From the NCBI GenBank assembly GCA_013176395.1, contig JABMLP010000001.1:806001-870000 (forward strand): DNA of 64,000 nt. Reading direction: 5' to 3'. The first letter of the stretch is position 1. Each line of letters opens with the position of its first letter. Shown here one piece after another: positions 20,390 through 31,458 of the stretch. This stretch comes from Venturia oleaginea (Eukaryota > Ascomycota > Dothideomycetes > Venturiales > Venturiaceae). The notes under the pieces are model-generated. The model was not told the DNA's origin. It saw only the letters and a list, made by a program, of their open reading frames with translations, and searched no databases. The position numbers were made by a program, and so were the translations under genes.

Positions 20390-22033
20390 ATGACCATTAC
20401 CGTGCAGGACGCTCTGAGGAGCAATCTTCCCTTGAACTTCATGCCAGTCCAAGGGAGGTCATCCAGAGCAAAAGAGCGTAAGAAGAGATTTCCAGACATA
20501 TCGTTGCAGTCGCTATCTGTATTGTCCGGCAATGGCCAAACTCTCCAGTATGACCGCTTCACACTGTCGCCCATATCTCCTAGCTATCTTTCGGATCAAC
20601 CAAGTTCTGAACTAGACACCAATCCTCTCCGAAGATCTCTTCTGGAACGCTATCTCATCGAAGACACCCATCCTGTTATACGAACCTCATCGGGAAAATA
20701 CACCTTGACTTTGGCGGGAACAGGTCTCTCCGACGCCCTCATAACACCCTCCCCAGACAACATGTTTGTACGCATTGAGACGGGCCTACCCAAAAGAATA
20801 GGGCCGCCCAAACAACCTCCACCTCGAAGTGACTCGCCAAAAGCCAAATGGGTAATGCCAGCAGGTTCTCATGAACGTGCGCATTCAGGAACCAGATTGA
20901 CCACGAAAGAGAACATGAGCGCAAGAAAACAAAGTGGCCGCATTTCGATCCACACACAAAGGCGGATGAAGCTGACGATGCTCATGGACGCAAAGCAGAC
21001 CAGGAGCGGTCCTCGATTCACCAGAGATGACTCTGGGCTCATGACTCCACCTTCAAGCCGATTCGATAAATCGTTTGCAGACCAGATGCCCGAAGTTGCC
21101 ATATCTACCAAGCCTTCACACTACGACCCGCCTCCAGCACCAACCCATGCAAACTTCCCAGTATACTTTCCCGAGAGTCCCAGAACCAGTGGCCCAGCGC
21201 CGATTGATACATCTCTCAGGATACTCAGGAAAAAGGATCGAGACAGCTTCATGAACTCTCCGATTCTACCAGAAGATCGTGCCCGAGCTGTACAACGTGC
21301 CATGTATCCACCACCAGCTCCCACTTCTGGCTGCTTCCCTGAAGACTTCCTGCAGAGCCCAGCTCGCAGTGGTCCAGCACCAATCGACACTGCTATCGCA
21401 AGTCCGAACAGTACTTGGAGCTTGGTCAGCACTCCACCTGTTTTGTCGCCAATGGCACCACCGCCACCAGCCCCTACAAGCGGTCAGTTTCCCTTGTCCG
21501 CTACTCGCCGTATATCACTCTCGAACAAGAACTCTTCATATTCGCCCTCCCTCGGTCAGCTCAGATTGTCTGCCTCGCCCCTCACACCACTCGCATTATT
21601 CTGTACATTTCCAGCCATCGAGGGCGTCGCCTCGCCAGCACCAGCGGGCGCATTCTCTGGAATTGCAGACGGGCTGGAAGAAGAGCCTCAAACCACCAAG
21701 GATGATGCAGAGCTAACGACGGCGATTGAGCGTGGACGCTCCTCTGCCCGAGACTCGCTGCAAAGCCGCCACCGCGCCCGAACCCTTTCTCTCCCGCGCA
21801 CAAACTCCGAATTGCTCTTGCCCGATAAACAGAGTCAACTTCTCCCTTCTACCAAATACGACCCAACCATTGTCTACGACGTACAAACAAACACAAGGAC
21901 TGTTATTTACCCTATGCCTTTGCTTTTCCCCACCAAGTCCTCATACACCGTTGCGAACATGACAGATGGTGATAGAAATCGCATTCTCAGATCTTATTTT
22001 CGGCGTGGGAGGTCATCCACCGCGCAATCATGA
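20390..22033 (+). CDS. paralogue cluster member 3, disordered protein with P-A-P-I-D-T repeats
   Basis: 547 residues, single exon. The frame is open back into the retroelement, but the first host ATG is 20390 (MTITVQDALRSNLPLNF), 100 bp after the B2 repeat. The protein is Pro/Ser/Arg-rich. Its centre is a two-and-a-half-fold internal repeat: PPPAPTHANFPVYF then SGPAPIDTSLRI, followed by PPPAPTSGCFPEDF then SGPAPIDTAIAS, then PPPAPTSGQFPLS. The C-terminus DRNRILRSYFRRGRSSTAQS matches DREAILRSYFHRF of member 4. There is no signal peptide or membrane helix. Its promoter has been displaced by the retroelement, so expression may have changed. Confidence 0.7.
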   Translation: MTITVQDALRSNLPLNFMPVQGRSSRAKERKKRFPDISLQSLSVLSGNGQTLQYDRFTLSPISPSYLSDQPSSELDTNPLRRSLLERYLIEDTHPVIRTSSGKYTLTLAGTGLSDALITPSPDNMFVRIETGLPKRIGPPKQPPPRSDSPKAKWVMPAGSHERAHSGTRLTTKENMSARKQSGRISIHTQRRMKLTMLMDAKQTRSGPRFTRDDSGLMTPPSSRFDKSFADQMPEVAISTKPSHYDPPPAPTHANFPVYFPESPRTSGPAPIDTSLRILRKKDRDSFMNSPILPEDRARAVQRAMYPPPAPTSGCFPEDFLQSPARSGPAPIDTAIASPNSTWSLVSTPPVLSPMAPPPPAPTSGQFPLSATRRISLSNKNSSYSPSLGQLRLSASPLTPLALFCTFPAIEGVASPAPAGAFSGIADGLEEEPQTTKDDAELTTAIERGRSSARDSLQSRHRARTLSLPRTNSELLLPDKQSQLLPSTKYDPTIVYDVQTNTRTVIYPMPLLFPTKSSYTVANMTDGDRNRILRSYFRRGRSSTAQS

Positions 22034-23268
22034 CATTATCTCTGGCATATCCTTCACTTTACGTCTGCTTTTGGCATCATTCTAACATCCTGTCTTGAGA
22101 GAATGCTTTTATGTAACTATATTTTCAGCGCTGGTGTTGGAGTCTCCCTCTCTTTGTTTTTCTTTCGACTTGCTCTCTTTCAGGCTGTTGCTTAATCACG
22201 TTGATCATGGAGGACTCGAACGAATGAGAATGGGCAAACGTGTGGAAATGTCAGTCTTTACCAAGGTGTCTGGGCTTTGGGATGAATGGGTTCTCGTGGA
22301 ACTTTGGAACAAATTGAATCCAAAAAAATGTTCAAAATTGTCGATTCTTTTTCGCAATGTCCATGGGTGTGATCTGTTTGAGCGGCATGCGACAAGCAGC
22401 TGGGCGGCCCGGACCCGACCGAGTCTTGGTCACACGGAAAACGAAGATCATGCAGGTGAAATGCGCCTTACTCGAGTGGTTCACAAGCGCCGTTAATTGC
22501 CTTGAAACGGCTATGTGCTGTTTGTTTTGGAATAAATTAGAAGTAATTTGCCAGTCATAACTTAACTAGTCTGCGATTGTTTTAGTAGTACATTCGTAGT
22601 TCCTCTTAGCTTCTCCACTTAGCCTCGTGTAGTAATAAGTGGAGATATATTAAAAATCATCCTCCCACTTCTCTATAATTTCGAGTAAAGATACCCTTAG
22701 CTACCTACGTTCTATCCTTAGCCGCCGATTTGCAAGGATCTGAAAACCGGAAAAGGGATTGGATCAGACGGCACCCTTCTGTCATGGAAGCGCCAGGATC
22801 GCACAAGACGAACGACAAGCGAACAGCATTTCACGACCGGCATGAGCTCCATCTTCTGTTCGACTCTGATCCTACAGTATCCTTGCCTGAGGGGGATGCC
22901 GCCTCTGGCGCTTACGTCTGGACACGGACCTTCAGCCCCCAGACTTTGTTCAATCAGGGACGCGCAAATCACGGTCAAAAGGTCTCTTCTGTGGAGAAAA
23001 GAAAGGATGGCGTAAAGCATCCCGAATGGTTCAAGCTAAACCTCCTCACTGCGTGGTGGGGTTTTGGGTCGTGCTCATGCTGGATTTAGTACATAAGACT
23101 GATACCACTGCACTTCTGCAATACGACGCAAATGCTTGATGCTTTTGTCGTACTATTTGATTTTTAGTGATTCTTCTTGTTCTTCTTCACCTTCATCGCA
23201 ACTCTGGCTGGTTCAATTGCTTTATTTTGATACCCTCTTTTCCGTTCCAACTATTTCAATTCGGCGAT
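22034..23268. other. intergenic within paralogue cluster
   Basis: About 1.2 kb. ORFs at 22095-22496 and 22730-23089 show no family motif or domain. It probably contains the 3' region of member 3 and the promoter of member 4. Confidence 0.4.
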
Positions 23269-25048
23269 ATGTCACACCAACTTAACAATAATCGCCATCA
23301 ACCGCTCAGCCTTTATACTCAAAGTCCCATGCGCCTAGACTACCACAGAGCTTTGCCACCACTAGCCGACCATCCAGTACTCGAACTCAGACGCCCCGCC
23401 AACAAAGACGCCTGCTTCGCAGTGTCAGCCCTGTCGCCGAACATGTCCAAACGATTTGGAGGAGATTGGGAGACTATGTCAGGCCGCACCAGTCTTTTAG
23501 ATCGATATCTAGGCCAGCAAGCGACATGTCCTGTAGTCCAAGAACTTCCCAGGCCTTTCAACGAACAAGCTTCTCGATCACCCATCACTCCGGCGCATGC
23601 AAATATTCCTGCCGATTCCAAAGCTCTGTGGGCGTTGATGTCTCAATCAGTAAGTGTATCTGTTTGCTCCTTCAAGCATATCTAACAATAAATAGAGCTC
23701 TCAGAAGGACCTCAATGACAGGATCCCACAAGCTGCGAGTCAAAAAGCTGCTGACGGGGCCTCATACGCAGCAAGTCAGAAAGCTGCTACCGACAGAGCT
23801 TCACAAGCTGCCAGTGCAGCACAGCGTCGAAGAAGGGAGAGAGGTCCACCGCCGCCACCAGTCGCACCATCCTCTAGTCGTTCAAAAGATTCTCAAGGAC
23901 GAAGGATGTCGCCTCCAGCAACGTCATCAACTCGATCGAGAGACGATTACGCAAGGAAAGCCTCGCCTCCAACCGTGTCCAAGTTTGCTCCTCCTCTCCC
24001 AGAGGATGATAGAGGAAGGGTTTCACCACCGAGCGTTCTCTCATGCACTCAGCCGCGAGAAGAACCTGCGAGGCGTGCTTCCCCTCCAGTCATCCCTCAA
24101 TTAATCAAGCCAAGCGGTGACCGCGAAGAAAGTGAGACCATGGTCCACCGTTTAGAAGGGTTTCCTATCCCACGTGCGTTGAGCATCATCCAAGACACTC
24201 CTGTACCTTTCATCGACATGAACAGTACTGTCAGCTTAGCCTCTGGTCTTGAGCAGCTTGGAAGAGAATCTTCTTTCAGCAGGTTTGATTCGTGGATTGG
24301 ACCTCCTTTGATCGAGAACATGATGCCTACAAGAGGAAGAGACGCGCCACGATATCCAGGATTACCACCAGCGCCAAACGCCAAATTGAAGAACTATGTC
24401 CCCAAGATCAAGATAGTACGCTTTGCAGACATTGACTCTTCTAGAGGATCAAGTTTGATGTCTCCAACATTCTTCGATAATGATCGAAATCAACCGTCTC
24501 CCTCGCCAACGACGTTTTCACCCATCACGCCAGTAGCCATGACCTTCGAGTATCCGGCCATCTTCATAAACACACCTCCTTTGGAACAGGTGCCCTGGGA
24601 AGACGAGCTCGCTGAGCTTGATGTCGTTGAAAACTCCCCTCAGGACTCAATCTTATCCGCGGTGACAGCCAAAACAATCATCGAAAGCCCGGCACGAGGC
24701 AGACCATTCGCCAGAGACGAAGGCCACGTATCTAGGCCCAGGGCACACAGCCATTCACCACCCAGAACACCTTTCCCGGAAGAATCACAGTTGCTGCCTT
24801 TGCCCACCACAATCTACACTCCTATAGACCAAACCGATGCCTCCCAACACGCAGCCAAGGACGACTTTGATCTCACGTACGATGTCTCGGAGCCAATCAA
24901 AGATGGTGTAAGGCTGTTGGACAGGACGGCGATATGGGTGTTATCCGGGCGAACAAAAGATACGGCGGAGCGAAAACAAACCATCTCCTTGGGTTCTGTT
25001 GGGAGTGACCGGGAAGCGATTTTGAGGTCATACTTTCATCGTTTCTAA
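23269..25048 (+). CDS. paralogue cluster member 4, disordered protein, two exons
   Basis: 577 residues from exons 23269-23649 and 23696-25048. The 46 nt intron has a gtaagt donor, a tctaac branch site and an aatag acceptor, and the phase is kept. The second exon opens with an Ala/Ser/Gln repeat (AASQKAADGASYAASQKAAT), a basic RRRRERGPPPPP and then three Ser-Pro-Pro blocks (RKASPPTVSKF, GRVSPPSVLS, RRASPPVIPQ). Family-like pieces are TPVPFIDMNS and YTPIDQTDAS. The C-terminus DREAILRSYFHRF matches member 3. The function is unknown; the composition suggests a disordered, possibly nuclear or scaffold-type protein, but that is a guess. Confidence 0.72.
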
Positions 25049-25114
25049 GGCGACAGCCGCGGTTGGTTCAATCTTGGGGTTCCCTACCTTCTTCGGTTTT
25101 AATCATGTTGTAAT

Positions 25115-25137
25115 TCTCTCTCTCTCTCTCTCTCTCT
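25115..25137 (+). repeat. (CT)n microsatellite
   Basis: An uninterrupted run of about 11 ct units seen directly. Confidence 0.95.
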
Positions 25138-25301
25138 GGTGCGTTGTTGGGTTTTTGAGTGTAGTTGCTCAGCTGCATTGTATGGCGCTCCAACGTCCAA
25201 TCAGGGAAAATCCGGTCAAGCATCTTGTTTTCTCCCTTCCTTTAATGGGTGGGGTCTTTCTAATAGAATTTGAGACAATCGAAAGATTATGTTCTATACG
25301 A

Positions 25302-25325
25302 ATGCGATGCGATGCGATGCAATGC
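25302..25325 (+). repeat. short (GATGC)n tandem repeat
   Basis: About five units, the last with one substitution (aatgc). Confidence 0.85.
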
Positions 25326-25568
25326 GGTATTTGACAGGAATGATACATATTCAGCTCATTCGCGATTTGTGTTGTTTAGTCTGCGTCCCTTGCGTGTAAT
25401 TATTGTTTGCTCCTGACATGGTCCTATCGTCATCTTCTACATGTGAGCACTCCGCAACTAATTACCCCGCTAATCCAACTCACCTTGCTTTTGCTTGCTA
25501 AAAGCAGAGGAAAAACCCGAAATCGAAAGTATCAGTCCATTTTCAGATTTGTTTCTTTGATAATCTCA

Positions 25569-26459
25569 ATGAAACGCGAAGGATTGTCCGGCGAAGATTC
25601 TTGTTTGCCCTTAGGATCAATCCGTCACCTCCCGATTTTCACCACGAATGATCCCGAGAGAAAATCAGAAGACATGGGAGGACTTTGTGTTCCTACACAA
25701 TCGGGCAAGAAGAGGTCTGGCAGAAGGCCTAGACCTGCTCCGATAAACACAGCGGGAATCAGAACTGCGGTTGCGAGCAACATCGAAAGCTCTGAAAATT
25801 GCACACCAAATACCGCTAGACCAGCTTATTCTCCACGATTGTCAGCTCAAACTACACCTCAAGGGATTGTTACAGCTATACTCTGGCAATCATCGTCAGC
25901 ATTGCGATCACACGAGCTCGCCTTTTCCTTCTGGCCTACATCACCAAGCTATCTAGACTCAGCTTTCTCATCACCAGAATCACCAATGGACTCGTTACCT
26001 TCAGGACAAGTCCTCAAATCACCATTCTCGTACGCGGAATCTCCTTATCCTTTTTCGCCGACTCCTTCGGTGTCAAGGTTGTATCCGAATACTTACCGGA
26101 ACATCCCTCGTATGGATACGAATGTTCTTCACAACGAGCGAATGCTTCCGGTTGAGAGAATGATTCTCACGCCAGCCTCGATTGAGAGGACTAGACGGGA
26201 GAACCCACAGTCTGCTGATTCTCCTGTTGATTTCTCGCCGACGATGCCGGTGACGGTTGAGGTTGGGTATCTGATGATTTTGGATCCTGTTACGCCGACG
26301 GCACGTACATCTGGCTTAGCGATACTCAACAGATCCAATAAATTGCCTTCTTTCAAAGGGGCTCCGGGTCCGGTCAGGACGAGGACGAGAAAGGATTCTC
26401 CGAAGCGAGCGAGGGATCCGTTTTACCGGGATTTGCGGAATCAAGGGGGAGAGTCTTAA
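25569..26459 (+). CDS. paralogue cluster member 5, disordered Pro/Ser-rich protein
   Basis: 296 residues, single exon. The first ATG of the open frame is 25569 (MKREGLSGEDSCLPLG). The family-like motif is GRRPRPAPINTAGIRTAV near residue 55. The middle is Ser/Pro/Tyr-rich (SPSYLDSAFSSPESPMDSL, SPYPFSPTPSVSRLYP), and VERMILTPASIERTRRENP and PVDFSPTMPVTVEVGYLMI follow. The C-terminus is basic (RTRTRKDSPKRARDPFY) and lacks the LRSYF tail of members 3 and 4. No enzymatic domain is recognised. Similar composition, motif and orientation place it in the tandem cluster. Confidence 0.65.
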   Translation: MKREGLSGEDSCLPLGSIRHLPIFTTNDPERKSEDMGGLCVPTQSGKKRSGRRPRPAPINTAGIRTAVASNIESSENCTPNTARPAYSPRLSAQTTPQGIVTAILWQSSSALRSHELAFSFWPTSPSYLDSAFSSPESPMDSLPSGQVLKSPFSYAESPYPFSPTPSVSRLYPNTYRNIPRMDTNVLHNERMLPVERMILTPASIERTRRENPQSADSPVDFSPTMPVTVEVGYLMILDPVTPTARTSGLAILNRSNKLPSFKGAPGPVRTRTRKDSPKRARDPFYRDLRNQGGES

Positions 26460-26916
26460 GGAGCTCCGAGGAACAGTGATGCGCTTAACAAGCGGAGTCG
26501 AAGGGTGCTGCAGATTGAACTTGATGGGTATAGACGAACAGAGACGGAGCAGCAGAGCTACACTACGTGACGCTTTCCGAGGGTACCGAGAATGCTTTAT
26601 GGAGGCGGATCTCGAAGGGATGAGTGGGATCGGGCGTTGTACGAATGGAAGAGTTTGTGCATTCTACTCATGGACATGTATCATATTTCCTAAGGACTTG
26701 TAGGAGGTAACAACAACGACGAAATGGAATGGATGAAAGTCGGTTAACAAGAGAAAAGCGTTTTGAATGTTCAACCAGACCCACTTTCCGGATTAGTTCC
26801 GAAGCTATGACCGAATTCACGCGCACCTCGAGTTGTCCCCATCCCCAGCCTAAAGATGCAACAGAAATACCCAACAATGGCATTGGCATGTTTGTAATCC
26901 CATAGCAATCCTCATC
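26460..26916. other. intergenic before ATG17
   Basis: About 460 bp without a supported gene; presumably the ATG17 promoter. Confidence 0.4.
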
Positions 26917-28525
26917 ATGGCCACTTCACCAACAGGCCATGCATCTCCCTTATCTTCCCAAGGCAGCTTCTCCGAGCCGAGTCTCGAGCAGCTGGTTGAG
27001 TACTTCCTGTCCTCGAAACGATCCCTATCCTCCATCTCTCTTGTATGGAGAGCGCGGGAGATCGTAGACTCGGGCCGTGAAGCTCTCGAGGAGAATGCTG
27101 CTCTCTGCGCGAAGAACACCTTCGTGAGCCATGCCCTAGATGGACAGATTGAGGCTCTGGAAGCCATCAGGCACGGCGCGAGCGTGGTAGATGCTGAGGG
27201 CTCTGATGATTTTCAGGTAACTACGCATGCACAAACCCAGATTTATTCCCTACGCTAATATTACTTGAAGACCACAGTCGAGTCCCTCGATAATGCATCC
27301 GCCCGCCTCAACAGTACCCTCGTCTCACTCCGCTCCACCCTTGTCGAACCCACCTTCCGTCCCTCCACCGATCCCCAGAAATACCTCTTCGATTTCGTAG
27401 ACGAAGACGGAATAAGTGAACTTGAGGATTCCATAAAAGCCAGTATCGACCGCTTCGACACGGCTCGCTCTACCTTCGCCGAAACATGCGAGGCTTTTGA
27501 ATCAGATCTGGGACGATTACAGGGAGGTTTACAACCTCCCGTGGATGAAGAGGTACAAGAGAAGTTACACGAGCTGGATGGAAATACGCCAATCCCAGGA
27601 TTGTTTTATGCACTGGAATCACACGCGACGGAAATGGCTACGAGTTTGGAAGGATTGGTAAAGCATTATGATCTCTGTGTCACGGCATTGAAACATACCG
27701 AAGGTGGAGGGGAAGCGATAAATCAAGCTGCTTCGACGGAGGGACACGATCATGAAGCTTCTGCTTTGGCTGGCCTGGGTGTCGATCTGGGAAAACTGGA
27801 TGAAACGCCTCCAAAGCCCATGTCCGAGGAGGAGAGGACAGAAATGCTTGCTGTTCTCGCTAAAGATGCGGCAGAAGTCGACGAGGTGGTTAGTGAGATC
27901 AAGGATCAGCTTGCTGAAATGGAAGATCAGCTCGCGCATGTTGATGTATATCTACAGACACTGCGAGAAACGAGCAAGAGGTTGAAGGATGGGTTGGTTT
28001 TGCTGAAACATGTTGCTGGGAATGTGCCAAGCTATATCACTGCTTGCGCTGTCTTCCAGGGAGCATGGGAGGATGAGAAGGCTGTGTTGATGGAAAAGAA
28101 GGAGGGCTTAGAAGGCTTGAGAGAGTTCTATTCTGGATTTGCGGACGCGTACGACGGGCTTATCGTCGAAGTGCAGAGGCGGAAACATGTCAAGAAGGAG
28201 ACAGACAGGGTCATTAAGGCTGCGATGGGGGAGTTGGAGAAGTTGTATCAAGGTAAACTCCACCCGAACCTTGGGTCGTTGACACTTGAATTGCATACTA
28301 ATTTACTCCTCAGCCGATCTCGAAGAAAGAGAAAGCTTTCGAACGGATCAAGCAGAGTACATTCCAAGCGACCTCTGGGCTGGTCTTGTCAATCCGCCAA
28401 CGCGGTTTCAGATCGTGCAAGCTGATGAGGACAGAGATGATATACCTGAGATAAAGAAGATCGTTTTTGAGAAGGCTATGCAGAGGGTTAAGGAGAGACA
28501 GAAACCTTTTAAGGGGCCCGCATAG
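26917..28525 (+). CDS. atg17: autophagy-related protein 17 (Atg17), three exons
   Basis: Atg17 is the elongated coiled-coil scaffold of the Atg1 kinase complex and organises the pre-autophagosomal site. Exons are 26917-27216, 27271-28252 and 28314-28525, giving 497 residues; both introns have ctaat branch points and the phases close. Family marks are LVEYFLSSKRSLSSISLVWR at the N-terminus, HYDLCVTALKHTEGGGEA in the middle, the acidic PMSEEERTEMLAVLAKDAAE segment, LREFYSGFADAYDGLIVEV and the C-terminal IPSDLWAGLVNPPTRF. Helices dominate throughout. Length and motif order match the filamentous-fungal family, so the gene looks intact. Confidence 0.93.
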
Positions 28526-29066
28526 GATCGATACAAGCGTCAGTGGAAAGGCAACGTCTTGACGTGTCCACCGATCCAACTCTCCGTCCAACTCGTGGAT
28601 CTATCTCACCAGGTAGCTTCTTTGTACTCTCTCGAGACATCCAGAAAAGGCGAGGGGCAATGTCTCGCGTAGACACACCTTAAGCCGAGCTTTTCATCTT
28701 ATGAATGGGCGTTCAGATTTCGAAAGGGAAGAGACGGAGGCTGACAAGGAACCTTTGAAAAGATTTCAGCTGTCAGCAAACATCTAGATGATACTTACAG
28801 GCGATCGAAAATGAGGATGGGAGGCACAAATCTACACTCACATCTTTCATATGAATATAACAAGAACATCAACAATCGTAATGTCAACAACTGCGATAAA
28901 CAACAGTCGGAGCATTGGAAGGAGGGCAGACTCCTCTCCAACTACGATTATCCCCAGAACACACAGCCATAAAGCTCGTGTGCTTGAATATTAGAATACT
29001 GCGGCTGGGAGGCATAACGCAGGAAATATAAGTTGGAAATGGACAGAGCGATAAGAGGCATTCGGA
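28526..29066. other. intergenic, nothing recognised
   Basis: About 540 bp downstream of ATG17 with no supported gene. Confidence 0.4.
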
Positions 29067-29528
29067 GTGTATGCGGATGATAGTGAAGGTGGTGATGAAG
29101 ATGAGATGGAAATGCCACATACACAAACGAATATATCCATTTACTACAAGGTTATTCCCTCGGTGCGCAGTCACCAAGTAGGAGTATTGACTTATGCGAA
29201 TAACACGGCTGGGGGGTATCAACGTAAGACGGAAGAGAGAAATGGGAGGGGTGGTGTTGCAGGAAATGGAAACTCTGAGACGAACGCCAGGCCTCCTGCA
29301 CCATTCCCTTTGGAGACGGAGAACGATGAGTACCGGACAGATATGGCCACATATGGAAAAAGCATCGACGATGGATATGGAAGCGATGCGACGTCTTCGT
29401 CGACTGCTTCGTTGCAAACACAGGACAATATCAGCTCCACAGCAAGTACGGAGTCATCTGCCGACGAGGACTATGGGGTCCAGGGAGAAGTGATAGGGAT
29501 TCTCAGCTTCTGGCAAAAATCCGGTTAG
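29067..29528 (+). CDS. hypothetical Ser/Asp/Gly-rich protein
   Basis: A 153-codon ORF, MYADDSEGGDEDEMEMPHTQ onward, rich in Ser, Thr, Asp, Glu and Gly, with DDGYGSDATSSSTASLQTQD near the end. The composition is typical of a disordered fungal protein, and the opposite-strand ORF over the same bases is very basic and Arg/Ser-rich, as a shadow would be. No domain, no partner exon and no homologue is recognised, so it may be a chance ORF. Confidence 0.28.
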   Translation: MYADDSEGGDEDEMEMPHTQTNISIYYKVIPSVRSHQVGVLTYANNTAGGYQRKTEERNGRGGVAGNGNSETNARPPAPFPLETENDEYRTDMATYGKSIDDGYGSDATSSSTASLQTQDNISSTASTESSADEDYGVQGEVIGILSFWQKSG

Positions 29529-30909
29529 ATCTGTGTGGTGCAAACTGATACATATTTGTGAGGGATGTTTCTTTGCAAAGATTCGGGTCAAATCTCTGCT
29601 TTTTGAATTGGGGTGTCTGTTGTGAAAGATAATGTGGACACGCATGATTATTCACTTGGATTTGATGCGCCTCGGGTGAAGTAGCTGCCGGAGCTATGTC
29701 TGATAACGTTTAGGGAAATAGAACTTGTTGCGTCTTTCCTGGGAAGTATCAGTGTGGAGAGTTGTGAGTGGCGCTGATTGGTGGGTATAATTGATATCAT
29801 GATCGATCTGCCAATTGCATCATATTTATGATCACCGCATCGATTTTATCACTGTAATACATGTCCACGCTCTATGAGCGCCAATCGTAATAGGACTGAC
29901 ATGAGATTAAGGAGCTACTCGCCTTTTTGTGGTTGTTTGATTTGTCGCGATGTCTTTACTCGATCACAAAGGAGCTCTACGTGCTCTCCTGGGGTTTGGG
30001 TCAAAGACGAGAGCTGATGGCTCGCGTATGTACACATGTTTGTCTCGCTTGCTCGAGACGTGCGGACGCGAGATATCTGTAGTTATCTAAGCGTCTTCGT
30101 GAAGAGAGAATGGAGGGGAGTGAGGAATCTTTGATGAAATAAGTAGGGTAGACGGGTTGTAGCCTTGACATTATCGAAACTCTACAGCTTATCTTACGTT
30201 CAATTGGTTATCGAATGGATAGATAGAGGTTAGAGATTATGTTTGAAAGAGTTAGACTATTCGCCGGTGCGAGTATGATGGATATACAATGCGTACTTAG
30301 GGAGAACCTAGAAGAGGTGGTTAGGATTGCTTTTTGTTCTATATTATGGCTTGGGAACTCCAAGATAGGATTATATCATTGTTACAACAATTATGTTAAC
30401 GACTACTAGGACTGATGATATTACTCGTCAACCTGCTTCTGAGGAACTTTGGCTGAGGCTATGATGGCGTCGCTGCGTCGGATGAGGTGGTGGATAGAAA
30501 GCGACGACCAAGTGAGGGACGCCGTGGGTAGTACGTCCTTATGGTAGGGGAAGGGTTCCTCGGAGGCTTGGAATGGCGAGAGGATGTATTGTGGTTGTAG
30601 GCTCTGCACGAGCTGATGGCGGGATTGGTGATGAGTGTCTCTGCTGGCGAAGTATATGCAACGAAGCTAATACCTACCTCCCAAGACCTATGCTTTAGAC
30701 AGCGATGGAGTAATCGATCATGATGCTCTAGAGCTGGAGGTGCCACGATGGATGATGCGGACGAAGCGGAAATATCTGAGTGATCTGGTCAGCGAAAGTC
30801 GATGATGGTGAAGCAGAGAATATTACAGGAGGAAGATCTGGTGTAGATTTTGGCGAGGAGACTATAAATAAAGGCTTGAGTAGTATCAAAACCCAAACCC
30901 AGACTGACT
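29529..30909. other. long intergenic stretch
   Basis: About 1.4 kb with no supported gene. Short minus-strand ORFs at 30421-30746 are Ser/Pro-rich but domainless. Confidence 0.4.
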
Positions 30910-30968
30910 AGGGAGGAGAACTTCGGGAGGCGAACTTCTCCTCCCAAGTATTTTTTGGGAGTAGCCGC
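30910..30968 (+). repeat. left ~60 bp terminal inverted repeat
   Basis: Reverse complement of 32292-32353 with one or two differences. It carries two direct copies of a ga(g)gcgaacttc-like word. Confidence 0.8.
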
Positions 30969-31089
30969 TGTGTGTATTTTAGAAGCGAGTATCTTATAGC
31001 GGGAGGGTAAATACGGGTATTCGCGTTTTCCTAAGAAAATATACACTCTATCTTTTTACGGAATAGATAGATAAATATCTCAGGAAAAG

Positions 31090-31344
31090 TGTCACGGGGC
31101 GGGTTCGGGTATCAGGAGGAAGGAGCAGCAGCAGGAACAGGTATCATTCAACAGGCTATATACGAACTGGCAGGCAAACCAACAGGCAGGTTTAACGACA
31201 GGACGTAGCTCAAAGAGCCACGTCTAGGTTGAAGCCACGCAGGCTTTAAAACCTTTCCTCGGCAGAACTCCGGTTCTGCCTTGATCACGTGCCGTGGGGC
31301 CACCCCAACGGCGGGAAGGACTTGTTCGCGGTCGTACCGTGACA
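31090..31344. mobile_element. solo LTR, 255 bp
   Basis: Begins tgtcacgggg and ends taccgtgaca, so the ends are an inverted TGTCACGG/CCGTGACA. It is flanked on both sides by the 5 bp direct duplication aaaag (31085-31089 and 31345-31349). This is a complete solo LTR left by recombination of a larger retrotransposon, inserted in the inverted-repeat element. Confidence 0.9.
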
Positions 31345-31458
31345 AAAAGTACTTTTTCTCTAAAAGTTTATAACCTATAATTGAAAGTTCATTTAGGATA
31401 GAAAGTTGCCCCTAAAATCTCACTTTTTTTTTAAAAAAAAAGAGGGATAAAGGAGGTA

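Larger units (their letters stand above)
25049..25568. other. intergenic with simple repeats
   Basis: Contains a CT microsatellite at 25115-25137 and a short (GATGC)n tract at 25302-25325. An open frame from 25407 leads into member 5 but has no ATG before 25569. Confidence 0.5.

Noticed and set aside
28884..29417. 177-codon minus-strand ORF
   Set aside because: Very Arg/Ser-rich shadow of the plus-strand acidic ORF 29067-29528; no domain.
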